Assembly (NCBI GenBank): GCA_963693365.1
Contig: CAVNZM010000002.1
Coordinates: 10,540,001-10,604,000 of the forward strand
Direction: 5' to 3'
Length of the DNA stretch: 64,000 bases
Origin: Amoebidium appalachense
Lineage: Eukaryota > Ichthyosporea
Position numbers and translations under genes: made by a program. The notes below the pieces were generated by a model. That model was not told where the DNA came from. It saw only the letters and a program-made list of their open reading frames with translations, and searched no databases. Of this stretch, positions 36,640-46,756 are shown piece by piece; the stretch's first letter is position 1; each line of letters begins with the position of its first letter.

Positions 36640-39600
36640 TGCCGGGGCCGGTGCTAAAGAAGTGGGTGCAGGTGACCGTGTCCAGCCACATGCTTGGAGC
36701 CGTGGACATGGCCTACCAGAGCCTGTCGGCAATCGACAGTGTACGTGGCGGCGAAAAAAAGGGTGGGGGGGGGCATTGGAAACTGACCATCCGTGCAGGC
36801 ATACTGGAGCAAGCCCCAGGACCGGCTGGACTACAAGCCATTCAGCCTGGACAATCGCACCGGGGTGCCGCTGGACTTCTGGTGGGCCCCCTGCGGGCAT
36901 GCCCCCAACTGTAGGAATAGCCTGCTGACACGTGCACAGGCCCGTGGGCATGGAGGGCCGCAGGTTTGAGGTTGCCGCCGGGGCCAGTCAGCAATTCGAC
37001 CTGGGCCCGGCCAGGGACCTGCTGGGCCCAGTACGTGGCCCGGCCTGGCCCGGGTGGGGGGGGAGGGGAGGATGACTAAGGGGGCTGCACAGGGCCAGCA
37101 GGCCGGCCCCCAGCAGACAACCGTGGAGATAAAGCTGCTGGGCTACCGGCCCCTCAAGCCCATCGAGGTGGGTGGTTGGCCTGTGCTCCAATGCCCTCAG
37201 CCCGGCATGTGGGGTTTGCGCATTGCACATGCTAGGTCTCCTGCATGTCGTGCCCCATCCATAAATTACTAGCTCCTGCCTTCACTCTGCACTTGTTCAG
37301 GCAGGAGCTTATTGCATATTCGTGTTTGCGCGGGCGGGGAAGGGGGGGGGGGGGGGGGGTATTAAAAGTGGACTAGAGAAATGTGCAGGGCTAAGGAAGC
37401 CCTGCCGAAAGCGCCAACAGCCACTTAGCGTGCCGAACTGAGGGCCGGAAACCATTATACCCAGCAGGGTCATTGAAGCCACGCCATATGATCGCATAGT
37501 GTGGTACCAAAATGTTGGCCTGCTCTAATTTTACATAGGCAGGGAGGTGCATGGACCAAGCAGCCATTGATTCAATGCAAATAGTCATTACATGGCCCCT
37601 GAGCCGATATGGGCTCGCAATCATGCGGTTTCGATTTAGAACTTTCCTGTCACTCGATGCTGCGACGGCTCTTCAAACAAACAATGTTAGAAACTTCTGC
37701 AAGATATGTTATCGTATATTTGTGCTTGATTTGCGACTTGATCAAATCCAGGCTTGCCAGGCCAAAAGGTCGACCTTGACTGATAAGATGTCGACATCAC
37801 ATGGCCACACATAACCAGAGACTGTGCAGTGACATTTGTTAGCGGGCTCAGGACGTTTGGCTTAGACCCTCGACCTAATATGTACCTTCCACGAAAAGAC
37901 ACACGAAGTTAAAGCTCGATCGGCATCGATTGACCTAACTTTATTATCCAATGGTTAGCGATCGATTTTTTTTTGATTTGATACCACATTGATTCGATGG
38001 TTGGTCGAGGGCTGAATTCTAGTTCGATCGTCATCTGGTGAGAAAAGTTCTTTAATCGAAAACACGTGAAAAAGCACATGTATCTTAATAAAATATTTTC
38101 TGTTTGCGTTTCGCTAACGAACAAATAGTATCACTTGATAGAGAATAAAAAACTTTCTACTAAATATTGGTTTGATTGGGGTTCTGATCGGTGCGAAGGG
38201 TCGACAATTGAGAAAACAAAGTGTGTCTTTTCGTAGAGGGTACACATTAGTACAGGCGTCCGCTGATGCTGAAAGCTGCTACTGCATTTAATCGAAGCCA
38301 TTGATCCAAATGTGTGTGGTGACGACGGTGCCGGCACGGACGTGCAACTTGCATACCCGGTGCACAGAGGCCATGGCTTGCCTTTGCCTCCTGCGTGCTT
38401 TTACACCTCATTGCATTCCGAACGGCCAATAGGCAACCAAGAAGTACCCTGGCCTACATTTGCTCATGTGCCGTGCACAGCCCTGATAAGTTTCAGGGGC
38501 CAAAATATTGTGCAAAGTGCTCGATTCGGTGCACGGTGGATCCTGCTTGTGGTGATCATGTAACTCTAGCTAGGGAGTACGATTTAGCCTCGGTCCCAGA
38601 GCTAGTAAGCAACTGCGCTCTAGCCAAGCAGCTCGGTGGATGATGGACATAGCAGGCCGTTGTTAGAGCCTCTTAACCTGTTGATACCGGCAAATTTCCC
38701 AAGATCGAGATCAACGTGTCACTTTTCGACATGACCAAGTTTCTGCTGTAATGTGAGCATAAAGTTGATAAAGAAGTAGCCTATGAAAAGTTACACGAAA
38801 ATAAAATATGTATTCATCCTTTGTTTTATACAAAAAAACTTGAACTTTGTTCTAACACACGATACTTTGTATTTAGTGTAACTACGAAGGGTGCTTGCCG
38901 GCTTGACGAGTCAATGTCGACATCCAAATGCTGTCAATGCAAGCTTCTGATTGGACCAATGTGAAAATGGCAGAATATGATTGGCCGGCTCAGTCGACAT
39001 TCGATGACAGCTCCAAGATTTTCTCAAAATCTCGAAAGTCCCTTCAGAAACAGATATAAAAGTACACGAAATAAATCCACAGACCAACTTAGAAAAATAT
39101 GTAGGTAAGACATATCCTGTCGGCATATGCAATTTATTTGAGCTTTTTCTAATGATTTTGAGTTGAGCTTTTTCTAATGATTTTGAGTCACAATAGAGTT
39201 GTTTAGAGCTGGCCGGCTGCCGGCCAAATCAATTAGTGCCGGCCCGAAGAGGTTAAGGCCATGATGATGAGCAAAGTTCAAGTGTGCATGGCGGGTACAC
39301 GAGCATGGGGAAGAGTCAGGGGTATTGAAAGCGGCCATGATCTGGTTGCTTAACCATGCACTGGTGACATCTATCTGCTGGCCAGCCAGAGAAGGAAGGA
39401 GGGCAGAGAGATGAGAAGGCAGACCATGCACATGGCCCTCTGGGCTGCATGTGGCAATGCAGGCCCAAGCTTGGCCCCCTGCTGACAGGGTGGGGGTGCT
39501 GCAGGTGTCGCGCACAGGGCACTTTGGGCTTCTGGCATGCCCGGAGCAGCAGGGCAACCAGCGGGACCACGTGCTGGTAAAGAAGGGGGCGCTGGGGGGG

Positions 39601-42308
39601 GGGGGGGGGGGGGGGGGGATGCTTGGGGCCATGCTGAGGGTGGGACAGGTCAATCTGGAGATCCACAACAACCGCAAGACCATCGAGGTGCGCTCCATGG
39701 TGCAGCTGGCCAACCGCATGCCCGTCGACCTGGCCCTGTGCCTGGAGCACCCCGCCACAAAAGACTGGTACCGTTCCCCTCCAGCCCAGAACACCCAAGT
39801 GGCCTAGGCCCTCCCTGACCAGCCCCTGCAGGACCGAGCCCATTGTGGTGTGTGCCGGGGAGGTCTACCCGCTGCCGCTCCAGTACGTGCGCAGCAACTT
39901 CAAGGTGCGGCCAGAGGTGCCCGGCATGCACTACAACTACTGGTAGGGGCATGGCCCGTGGCTGGGCGGGCTGGTGGGCGCTGCTGACGCTTGTTGCAGC
40001 AATGCGTTGGTGCAGGATGCCGCCGACATCAAGTTCCTCAAGTGCTTCAGGTCCACCCTGCATGCCCCCTGGGCCATGGCCGGGCACATGCAGTGCACTG
40101 ACCCCACATGCAGGCAAGGGGAGGCGGGGCCAGGGGCATACAACATGATCCTGCACACCGAGACGCGCAAGCAGCAGGTCACGCAGTTTGTCTCCTACAA
40201 CCTGCAGCCCCCCCTGCGCCTGGAAAATCTGTGCCCCTGTGACATGATGTGGGTGGCCAGGCCTGGCTGGCCGGTGGGGTGCCGGGCATGTGCTGATGGG
40301 GGCCCGCAGCGTGATGCTGGGCACCGAGGAGTCGCTGCACGTGGGGTCTGGCGAGGTGCGGGAGGTGGTGGGGGTGGACTTCAGCAAGGAGGTGACGGCC
40401 CGCATCAAGCTGATTGACGAGCCCTACAATGCCTCCCCGGTCTTCCGCCTGCACAAGCCCGGCCCCAATGCACGTGCCCCCTGCCCAGCCATGCTGGCCA
40501 ACCCCTGCACTTGTGCTGATTGGCTGGCCGCAGGCGCAGCGGGATGTGCAGGGCGCCGTGGAGCTGGAGGAGATAGCCAGCACCAATGCCCGCCCACCCG
40601 TGGGCTACGTGGGCAGCAGAGCCCTGACCCTGACCCTCACACACACCCAGCGCGTGCCGCAGGGGCCACGGCATGTGGGTAGGTCAGGGCAGCAGGGCGG
40701 CAGGAGGGCAGGCAGGGCCTTTGCTCACGGTGGTGGGGTGCAGCCATGTGGGCGCCGTTCTGGATCATCAACCAGACCGGGCTGCCCCTGCGCTTCCGCC
40801 AGCACTTCAGACAGGTGGGTGCAGCCGGCCCCAGCAGCCTGGCCTGGGTGGGTGCTGACGGCCCTGCAGGTGTCATCCCGGCTGGTGCCGGGCACAGGCA
40901 GCCGGCCCTTCATGTGGGCCTTCCGGGGGGGGGACTCTGGGGCCAGCATGGACGATGCCGACCAGCTGTGCATTGCCAGCGAGGTGCCTGCCTGCCCCTC
41001 CCCTGTGCCCGCCCCCAGAACTGAGCTAATGCCGGGCACAGAATACGGATTGGAGCTCGCCATTCCGCCTGGATCTTGTGGGCCAGGGCCGCCGGCTGGA
41101 CCTGCGGGTGAATGGGGGCATGCGTGCAGCATTCAGCACGTCCAAGGCCTATGAGATTGGTGCGTGAATGGGTTGGGGGCTGGGCACGATGGGGAACTGA
41201 CGGGGCCGGCAGCATGCAAGACCACGCGGGCGCTGGGGCGTTTTGAGCGGGTCAAGGTCACGGTGCTGCTGCCCAGCATCATGCTGGTCAGCAAGGTGCG
41301 CATCCCCTGCCCCCCCTAGCCAGGCCCACGCGGTGGCTGACATGGGTGGCAGTGCAACGTGCCGGTGGTCTACTACCAAGCCACATGTACCGACCGCATG
41401 GCCATCCAGCCAGGCCAGAAGGTGCCCTTCCACTGGTGTGTGGCCCCCCTGCACCGTGACTGCCGGCGGGCTGGCTGGGGTCTAACAGGGGGGGCAGGCC
41501 CAGTGTCAAGGAGCCCAGGGTGCTGTGCCTGGAGGTCGACCACGAAGGGTATGCCATGGCGGCTGGGGCCTTGCATGGTGGCGGCTGGGGTGGCTGTGGG
41601 CATGGCACTGATGGGCTGGGCAGGGGGCGCTATGTGAGCCAGGGGTTTGGGGTAGAGATGGGGGTCAGCAACTTCAGCGTCAAGCTGCGCATGGTGGGGG
41701 GGCGGCGCATCATGTACATCCCCGTGGTGCTCAAGCAGATCAAGTCGTGCCACGTGCTCATCCTGGGCCAGCCAGTGGGCCGCCTGCCCACCACCTATGT
41801 TATCAAGAACCTGACCTCCGTGCGTGCATGCCCCCCGGGTGGGGCCATGGGAGGGAGGGCACTGACAGGGGTTGCAGCACGCCATCACGGTGCGGCAGGA
41901 TGCGCCGGGGGTGGAGGCCGAGGAGCTGGGGCCGCACGTCCAGGTGGCCTACGGCTGGGACTGCCTGCTGGCCGACCCCAAGCGTGCGTGCCCTGCTAGG
42001 CCCATGGGGGCTGGGATGGGTCCGTTCTGACGGCTGGGCTGCAGGGCTGGTGGTGACGTTCCCAGGCATCCCTACGGCCACGGGCATGGGCCGGCAGGAG
42101 GTCTACGAGCTGGACACCTTGGTGCGCGCCCTGGCTGGGCCCATGCGGGGGCAGCCATGCCAGCAGGCCAGACACTGACACTGACGGGCGGTGCAGAACA
42201 CGTATGTGCCCGTGGAGTACAGGCGCTACTTCTACATCCAGACCCCAAGCGGCCTGGTCCTGCAGCCCACACAGGTAGCCCATGCCCGAACCCTTGCTTG
42301 CTGACCTG

Positions 42309-42349
<41 letters not shown>

Positions 42350-45300
42350 CGTTGGTTTCCACAGAAGCGGTGGAAAGGGGATCGATGTTTACTGAGGGGA
42401 GGGGGGAAGACCCCAGACGGCAAGACATTCATCCGGCTCAAGGCGCGCAACAGTGCGCAGCGGGACCTGCAGCTGTGGTACATGGACCGGCAGACCATCC
42501 GGCTCAAGGCCACAGACGACCTGCTGCTGGTACGTGCCCCTGGGGGGCTGGGGGCCAGGCGGGTGCTGACAGTGTGCAGCCGCTGCACGGTCGGGTGGAG
42601 GAGTACACGCAGCTGGTGCTGGGTGACGAGCAGCAGCTGCTGGCCGAGTGCTGGGTCCTGCGCCCGGGGGGCCAGGTGGTCAGCGCGCAGGCCTGGCACA
42701 TGGCCTGGCAGGTCGAGACGGACCAGCCCGGCAGCGTCGTGCGCATCATGCCGGCCTCCTGCGACCCCCGCCAGCGCTTTGTGCTGAACTACGTCACCCC
42801 AGGTGCGCCCCTGCAGCCAGACCCATGCCCCATGAATGCTGCGGTCCACTTGTACAATGCCTTTTGTCTTTCTTTGTTCTTGCCTGAAGGTGTGTGTGTG
42901 CATGTGGTGTGCGCGTGCATGTGTGAGTGTGTGCATGTGTGCGTGCACGCATGCATGCGTGCGTGTTTAAAAATGTGTGTGTTGGGGGAAGGAAGAAGTC
43001 AGGGTGGGGGTGGGGGTGAGGGGGTGTTGGGGGGGGCATCAATATTCGTGTACGTGTACCACCACGTCGATTATCGGTCCCGTCGTCCCGGGATATGCTT
43101 TAAGCGCCAAGTCGGTATGTTCCGGTGACACAGCTAGTATGGCAATGCCCCAAAGGAGGCAATATCATACCCTGGAAAAAAGCGGTCATTGCACTGGGGC
43201 ATAGGAAGAAACCGGAGACATTGGGAATGGGACGGTTTACCCAATGATCTGACGACGTCACGGCTAGGAATGCCGGGTTAAATCTTGTAAGGGCTGGCTT
43301 GTGCATGGCAGAAGCTATACATTCAGTCATGGAACCTCCTAGATGGTTGGTGTGCTAGTTCTATGAGCCAGCCCATGGCCTTGGCATGGTCACGTGATGG
43401 CCGTGCTGCCACACATGGGGCCTGGCCAGGCCGTGATGCTACTCTACATATTACTGTTCGTTCCGGCAACCTTCACTCGTTCGAGATTTTTGGCTTATCC
43501 GACTGCGTCCGGCACGACCACGTCTGTGTTCTATGTGTGCATGATTTCGACATGAGCCACAAAAACAAAAGCTACCATTTCCTGCATGCAAAAAAAAATA
43601 TGAAAATGACTTGTTCATTTCACTTCAGTCAGCTCCAAACTTCCCCCAATCTTGAAATCTCGTTTTGCTGCTAAGATCTATACCTGTTGACATTTACAAT
43701 TTTTATGAGCTTTTTCTATCAATCTTGAGCCGCAATAGAGTCGTTAGGAGTGTGGTTGGGTCCCGACCGGATGCACCCGACAGGTTAACGGACAGCTCAG
43801 CCAAATAGTCAATGGGCCCGCAAGCCCCTCTGCCTACCGCATAGTCGACACATGTGGGGGGTGCCTGTTGGCCTGGTCTAGCTGTCGGGCCAGCAGGAAT
43901 GCAGATGTGTTCAGCCACCGGCCAGCAGGGCTTTAGTAGGGGCCACGGTGCTGACGTTGCATGCAGGGACGGGCAAGATCACGGCCAAGGTGCTTGCCGA
44001 GGGCCCTGTGCGGGTGCTGCGGCTTGCCGATGGTGGGTGTTGGGGTGCTGGGGGGCGGGTAGTTGGGGCGGGTGTGGTGACGGGGCTGGCAGTTGAGCCG
44101 CAGGTGGGGGACGAGAGCATCGACTTCCGGGGGGTCAACCTGGCCCTGTCGGGGGACAGCACGGAGCGGCTGCAGCTGCAGGTCAAGGTGGGGCTGAGCA
44201 GCGGGCTGTGCATCTCGCTGATTGACGACCGGCCCGTGGAGGTGGGCAACGTGGTGCTGCGCGCCATCGAGCTGCGCTACACAGACACGGACCTGCACCG
44301 CCAGCTCAAGGTGCGCATAGCCAGCCTGCAGGTCGACAACCAGCTGTTTGCCGACCCCAAGCGCCTGCGCCCCGGCATCCACAGGTCTCCCTCCCTCCCA
44401 ATCCGCCCCTGCTTTCCATGTATGGAGTTACTGACTGGTGCGCCATGCCAGTGTGGTTGTGGCCCCCCTGCCCGACGAGCGGCGGCGGCCTGGCAAGAAG
44501 CGGGGGTCAGGCAGCGGATCCATGCTCAGGTGGGTGGCAGAGGGGCCCCATGGGGTTTGCCTGGTGGTTGCTGACGCATGTGGGCAGCCTGACATCGCAG
44601 AAGGACCCAGAGCTGGAGACGGCGTACTTTGAGTTCTTCGGCAAGGTGTCCAAGGAGAGCACGGCCGATGTGCTGATTGTGCGCGACATCAACATGTAGA
44701 CAGCCTGCCTAGGCACCCCATGCATGCTGCTGGGCCTTTTACTGACGGGCAGGGCAGGGCGGTGCAGAACTTCAACGTGTTCCTGGAGGAGGAGTTCTTC
44801 TACCGCATGGCCAACCTGTTCACGGTCCTGCTGGCCCGCCAGGTAAATTGCCCCCTGCCTGCACTGGGCCCTGCAAAGCCCCACTGACAGGCGCCGCAGG
44901 ATGACGGCAGGGCCCTGGTGTCCGTGGATCCGCTGCAGGAAATCGAGAAGCAGTTCGAGGTGCCTGCCCCGCCAGCAGGGGGGGAGGGGGGAGGCAGGGT
45001 GGTGACGTTTGGGCAGAACACGGGGCGTGCGCGGCTGTACGTGGAGAGGCTGGAGGTTGCGCCGGTGGACTTCTACATCAGCATCATCCGCAGCGGGGGG
45101 CTGCCGGCCGACCTGCAGGTGCTGGGGGAGCTGCAGGGGCTGCCGCTGGTCACCATCAACTACCTGCAGCTGCGCCTGGCCCGGGTGCGCCTGCACCACG
45201 CCTTTGACGACCCCCTGGCCGTGTTCCACCGCATCCGCCGCCAGTACAAGACCCAGCTGCTGAGCCAGTGGTACAAGGTAGGCCCCCACTCCCCCAGCAG

Positions 45301-46270
45301 GCCCCCTGCATGCGGGCCCACCTGACATGCGGCCGGGCTGCAGGGCATTGCCCACGGGCTGTCTGTGGCCGCCAGGGCTGTGACGTCGGTAAGTGGGCTG
45401 GCTGGCTGGCTGGGGCGCACATGGGTGCAGGGCCTGAGGGTGGGCCCAGACGCTGGCCGACTGGACGCTGGACGAGGACTACCAGCGAGACAGGGTGCGC
45501 CGCAAGGAGGAGGCCAGAGGTGCGCCAGCCTGCCCATGTGCCCATAGGGTGGGGGGGGGGAGGGGGATGCTGACGGGCAGGGGGCAGCGGACAGTCCAGG
45601 GGCACAGTTTGCCAGCGGGGTCAAGGGGCTGTTTGGGGGGGTGGCCAGCGGGCTGACGGGCATTGTGGAGAAGCCCATTCGGGGGTTTGCAGAGGAGGGG
45701 GTGGAGGGGCTGCTGAAGGGCGTGGGCAAGGGCCTGGTGGGGGTGGTCATGAAGCCCGTGGGCGGCGTCAGCGACTTCATGGTCGAGACCGGCAGCGCCG
45801 TGCACTCGGGCACCACCGCCCCGGTGCGTGCCCCTGCCCGCCCCTGCCTGCCCCAGCCAGTTGCTGGGCCGGGGCTCACGGGTGGGGCTGCAGCGCATTG
45901 TGGCGCAGGTGGTGCGGCTGGCGCGCTGGATCCCCCCCGACAAGGTGCTGGTGCCCTACGACGAGTATGCGGCCGTGGGCCAGCGCATGCTGTGGTCCCT
46001 GCTGGCCCTGCACTCAAAGGACCCCCCTGGCCCCCGGGAGGTGCGTGGACCAGGCCTGGCGGGTTTGCCTGTGTGCAGGGCTGAGAGCAGGGGGTGCAGG
46101 AGGTGTACCAGATGCACGTGTGGCTCAACCCCGGCAGCACGGCCACGGCCCTGTGGCCCGTGGATCCGCCCCGAAACCCTGGGCACTGCCTGCTAGTGTC
46201 AACCCGCCACATCATCGAGTTCTTTGTGCAGACCGACGGCGACAAGGTATGAGCTGGGCGCCCAGGGATT

Positions 46271-46303
<33 letters not shown>

Positions 46304-46756
46304 CTCCTGACAGGCAGGGGCAGCGCTACTATGAGATCCAGAGCATGCACCCCATGAGCCGGGTGGTCTCGGCCTGTGCCACATCACCCCCACCCGGGGG
46401 CCTGCGCATCACCCTGGCACCCCCCTCAAGCCCGGCCCTGCCCAACCAGGTCTCCCGCCTGGGCCATACACGGTCGGCATCGGGCAGCGGAGCCACCGGG
46501 CGTGAGCTGTATGTCGGGAGGGCAGGTGGGTGGAACCGGGTGGGTGCTGACACACTTCCACAGGGTGCGAGCTGGGGGGCTGGTGCCTGCGGGTGTGGGG
46601 TGGCGAAGTGGGTCGGCCACATCGCTGCGGCAGCTGAGCGAGCCCACCGATGCGCAGTACACACTGCCCACGGCCAGCCAGACGGCGGCAGTGGCGCGCA
46701 CCATTGAGCTGACCATGCTGATAGCAAGCCAGGCCGAGGACTGCGTGACCATCTAG
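19778..46756 (+). CDS. VPS13: VPS13 bridge-like lipid transfer protein (A/C-like), very many exons over 27 kb
   Basis: VPS13 proteins form long hydrophobic grooves that move phospholipids between membranes at contact sites. The start (ATG 19778-19780) opens the chorein motif: MLESLACDLLNEYFGAYVEN, then LSLQVWKGEVQLERLAL, GHIEKLSMRIPWRNL and, in exon 5, VEDVH-like VIEDVHIRYEDHTSTPE. Exon 1 is 19778-19874, exon 2 is 20320-20397 and exon 3 starts at 20588, all in phase. The body is repeated beta-groove sequence. The VAB region spans about 40.7-42.8 kb and the C-terminal helices about 45.6-45.9 kb. The end is the stop codon at 46754-46756. WKG and IPWRNL favour VPS13A/C over VPS13D, but the paralogue is uncertain. 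Length is roughly 3000 residues by adding visible exons. I saw no frameshift in any exon that was read, so the gene is probably functional. Most introns are 50-200 bases, and six or more exceed 0.7 kb. Confidence 0.93.
24915..25693 (+). other. Long VPS13 intron, no gene
   Basis: About 780 bases separate the exon ending DDQLFAQLLMDREIQ from the exon starting at 25694 (PKVRNPATVLVQATFEMPHI). The acceptor is TTTTTTCTTAG. The intron is AT-richer than its surroundings and has a C-rich tract (about 25129-25159). No coding or element protein is visible. Confidence 0.65.
26375..26751 (+). other. VPS13 intron, AT-rich
   Basis: This intron lies between the exon ending LGGPQFPCLLTSR and the exon starting at about 26752 (DQRSKEVAAAGQELPVPLGL). 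Nothing but AT-richer DNA is visible, with no terminal repeats that I can pair. Confidence 0.55.
29258..30310 (+). other. Long AT-rich VPS13 intron with a perfect inverted repeat
   Basis: About 1 kb of AT-rich DNA sits between the exon containing ENAVMATDQPDLG and the exon group containing SLVAIRVSKADALSPVFQQQ. It holds a perfect 21-base inverted repeat at 29997-30051. A TTAAC...GGTTAAC-like pair near 29612-29694 may be element debris. No coding similarity is visible. Confidence 0.6.
29997..30051. repeat. Perfect 21-bp inverted repeat with 13-bp spacer
   Basis: The left arm at 29997-30017 (TGTCTTTGGGCACTGCAAATG without its first base is 20 long) and the right arm at 30031-30051 are exact reverse complements. 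The 13-base spacer (CCCAAAGACATTG) itself repeats part of the right arm, so TGCCCAAAGACATTGCA occurs twice as a direct repeat. It would form a strong hairpin in the VPS13 pre-mRNA. Confidence 0.9.
32909..34040 (+). other. Long AT-rich VPS13 intron
   Basis: About 1.1 kb of AT-rich sequence follows the exon ending MLVFELQMSGMTLE and precedes the exon near 34066-34140 (EQPEDPFFGRLQIYVAWLQT). Short TATATA runs occur at 33450-33520. It may be mobile-element remnant because its base composition differs sharply from the exons, but I found no paired termini. Confidence 0.55.
36592..36637. repeat. G46 homopolymer in a VPS13 intron
   Basis: This is a run of 46 guanines directly after a 19-base T run and a short GCGCGGGC link, inside the intron after the exon ending MRNFGTDQGPLM. 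A C-rich tract (36414-36446) lies in the preceding intron. Lengths may be inexact. Confidence 0.9.
37881..38244. mobile_element. 364-bp MITE-like element with 24-bp terminal inverted repeats
   Basis: The left end, beginning TGTACCTTCCACGAAAAGAC and continuing ACAC, and the inverted right end (TGTACCCTCTACGAAAAGAC, then ACAC) match at 22 of 24 positions. The interior is AT-rich and non-coding, with GATCGATT-like repeats. The flanks are AATA on the left and CATTAG on the right, and I cannot define a target duplication, so the superfamily is unknown. Confidence 0.7.
38677..39252. mobile_element. 576-bp TTAA-flanked MITE (piggyBac-like), copy 1
   Basis: The element starts CCTGTTGATACCGGCA and ends TGCCGGCCCGAAGAGG, an imperfect inverted pair, and is flanked on both sides by TTAA (38673-38676 and 39253-39256). 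CC-start termini with a TTAA duplication are typical of piggyBac elements. The interior is AT-rich with no transposase. A 22-base unit (GAGCTTTTTCTAATGATTTT) is duplicated near 39138-39186. Related copies lie at about 43240-43784 and 47372-47941. Confidence 0.8.
40742..42796 (+). other. VPS13: VPS13 adaptor-binding (VAB) region
   Basis: This segment encodes the beta-rich repeats that in yeast Vps13 bind Pro-X-Pro motifs of organelle adaptors. It opens with MWAPFWIINQTGLPLRFRQ, the conserved 'polar residue-NxTGLPL' start of a VAB repeat. It continues with WSSPFRLDLVGQGRRLDLRV and VSNFSVKLRMVGGRRIMYIP, then with IKNLTS and VAYGWDCLLADPK, the family's YxWDxP-like strand. The exons are small, with CTGAC-ended introns between them. 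Confidence 0.85.
42311..42347. repeat. G37 homopolymer in a VPS13 intron
   Basis: A run of 37 guanines lies immediately after the donor side of the intron following the exon ending SGLVLQPTQ. Confidence 0.9.
42803..43965 (+). other. Long VPS13 intron with GT repeats and a decayed MITE
   Basis: About 1.16 kb lies between the exon ending RQRFVLNYVTP and the exon beginning GTGKITAKVLAEGPVRVLR. It contains a TG/CATG-rich stretch (about 42890-42980) and, in its second half, sequence related to the TTAA MITE family. Confidence 0.7.
43240..43784. mobile_element. TTAA-type MITE, decayed copy 3
   Basis: The right end (CACCCGACAGG followed by TTAA at 43785-43788) and the interior match copy 1. Shared blocks include TTTCGACATGA, CAGCTCCAA...CTTGAAATCTCG and CTGTTGACATTTACAATTT followed by GAGCTTTTTCTA. 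The left end is weak (TTTA then CCCAATGATC near 43236), so that boundary is approximate. Confidence 0.55.
43966..46756 (+). other. VPS13: VPS13 C-terminal region (APT1-like, ATG2_C-like helices, PH-like end)
   Basis: Early exons encode GLSSGLCISLIDDRPVEV and LKVRIASLQVDNQLF, the conserved 'GIGISLI...QxDNQL' block. Later exons give FNVFLEEEFFYRMANLFTVL and VTINYLQLRLARVRLHHAF. The glycine-rich amphipathic helices follow (45600-45830: VKGLFGGVASGLTGIVEKPI, EGVEGLLKGVGKGLVGVVMK), which match the lipid-droplet and mitochondrion-binding helices of the family. The last exons (RIVAQVVRLARWIPPDKVLV, YQMHVWLNPGSTATALWPVD, HIIEFFVQTDGDK) form the C-terminal PH-like part. A G tract (46273-46303) lies in one intron. 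Confidence 0.88.

Larger units (their letters stand above)
37168..39503 (+). other. Longest VPS13 intron (2.3 kb), hosts two MITE-like elements
   Basis: The intron separates TTVEIKLLGYRPLKPIE from VSRTGHFGLLACPEQQGNQR. It is AT-rich, without coding similarity, and contains the inverted-repeat elements at 37881-38244 and 38677-39252. A G run lies at about 37339-37359. Confidence 0.75.
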
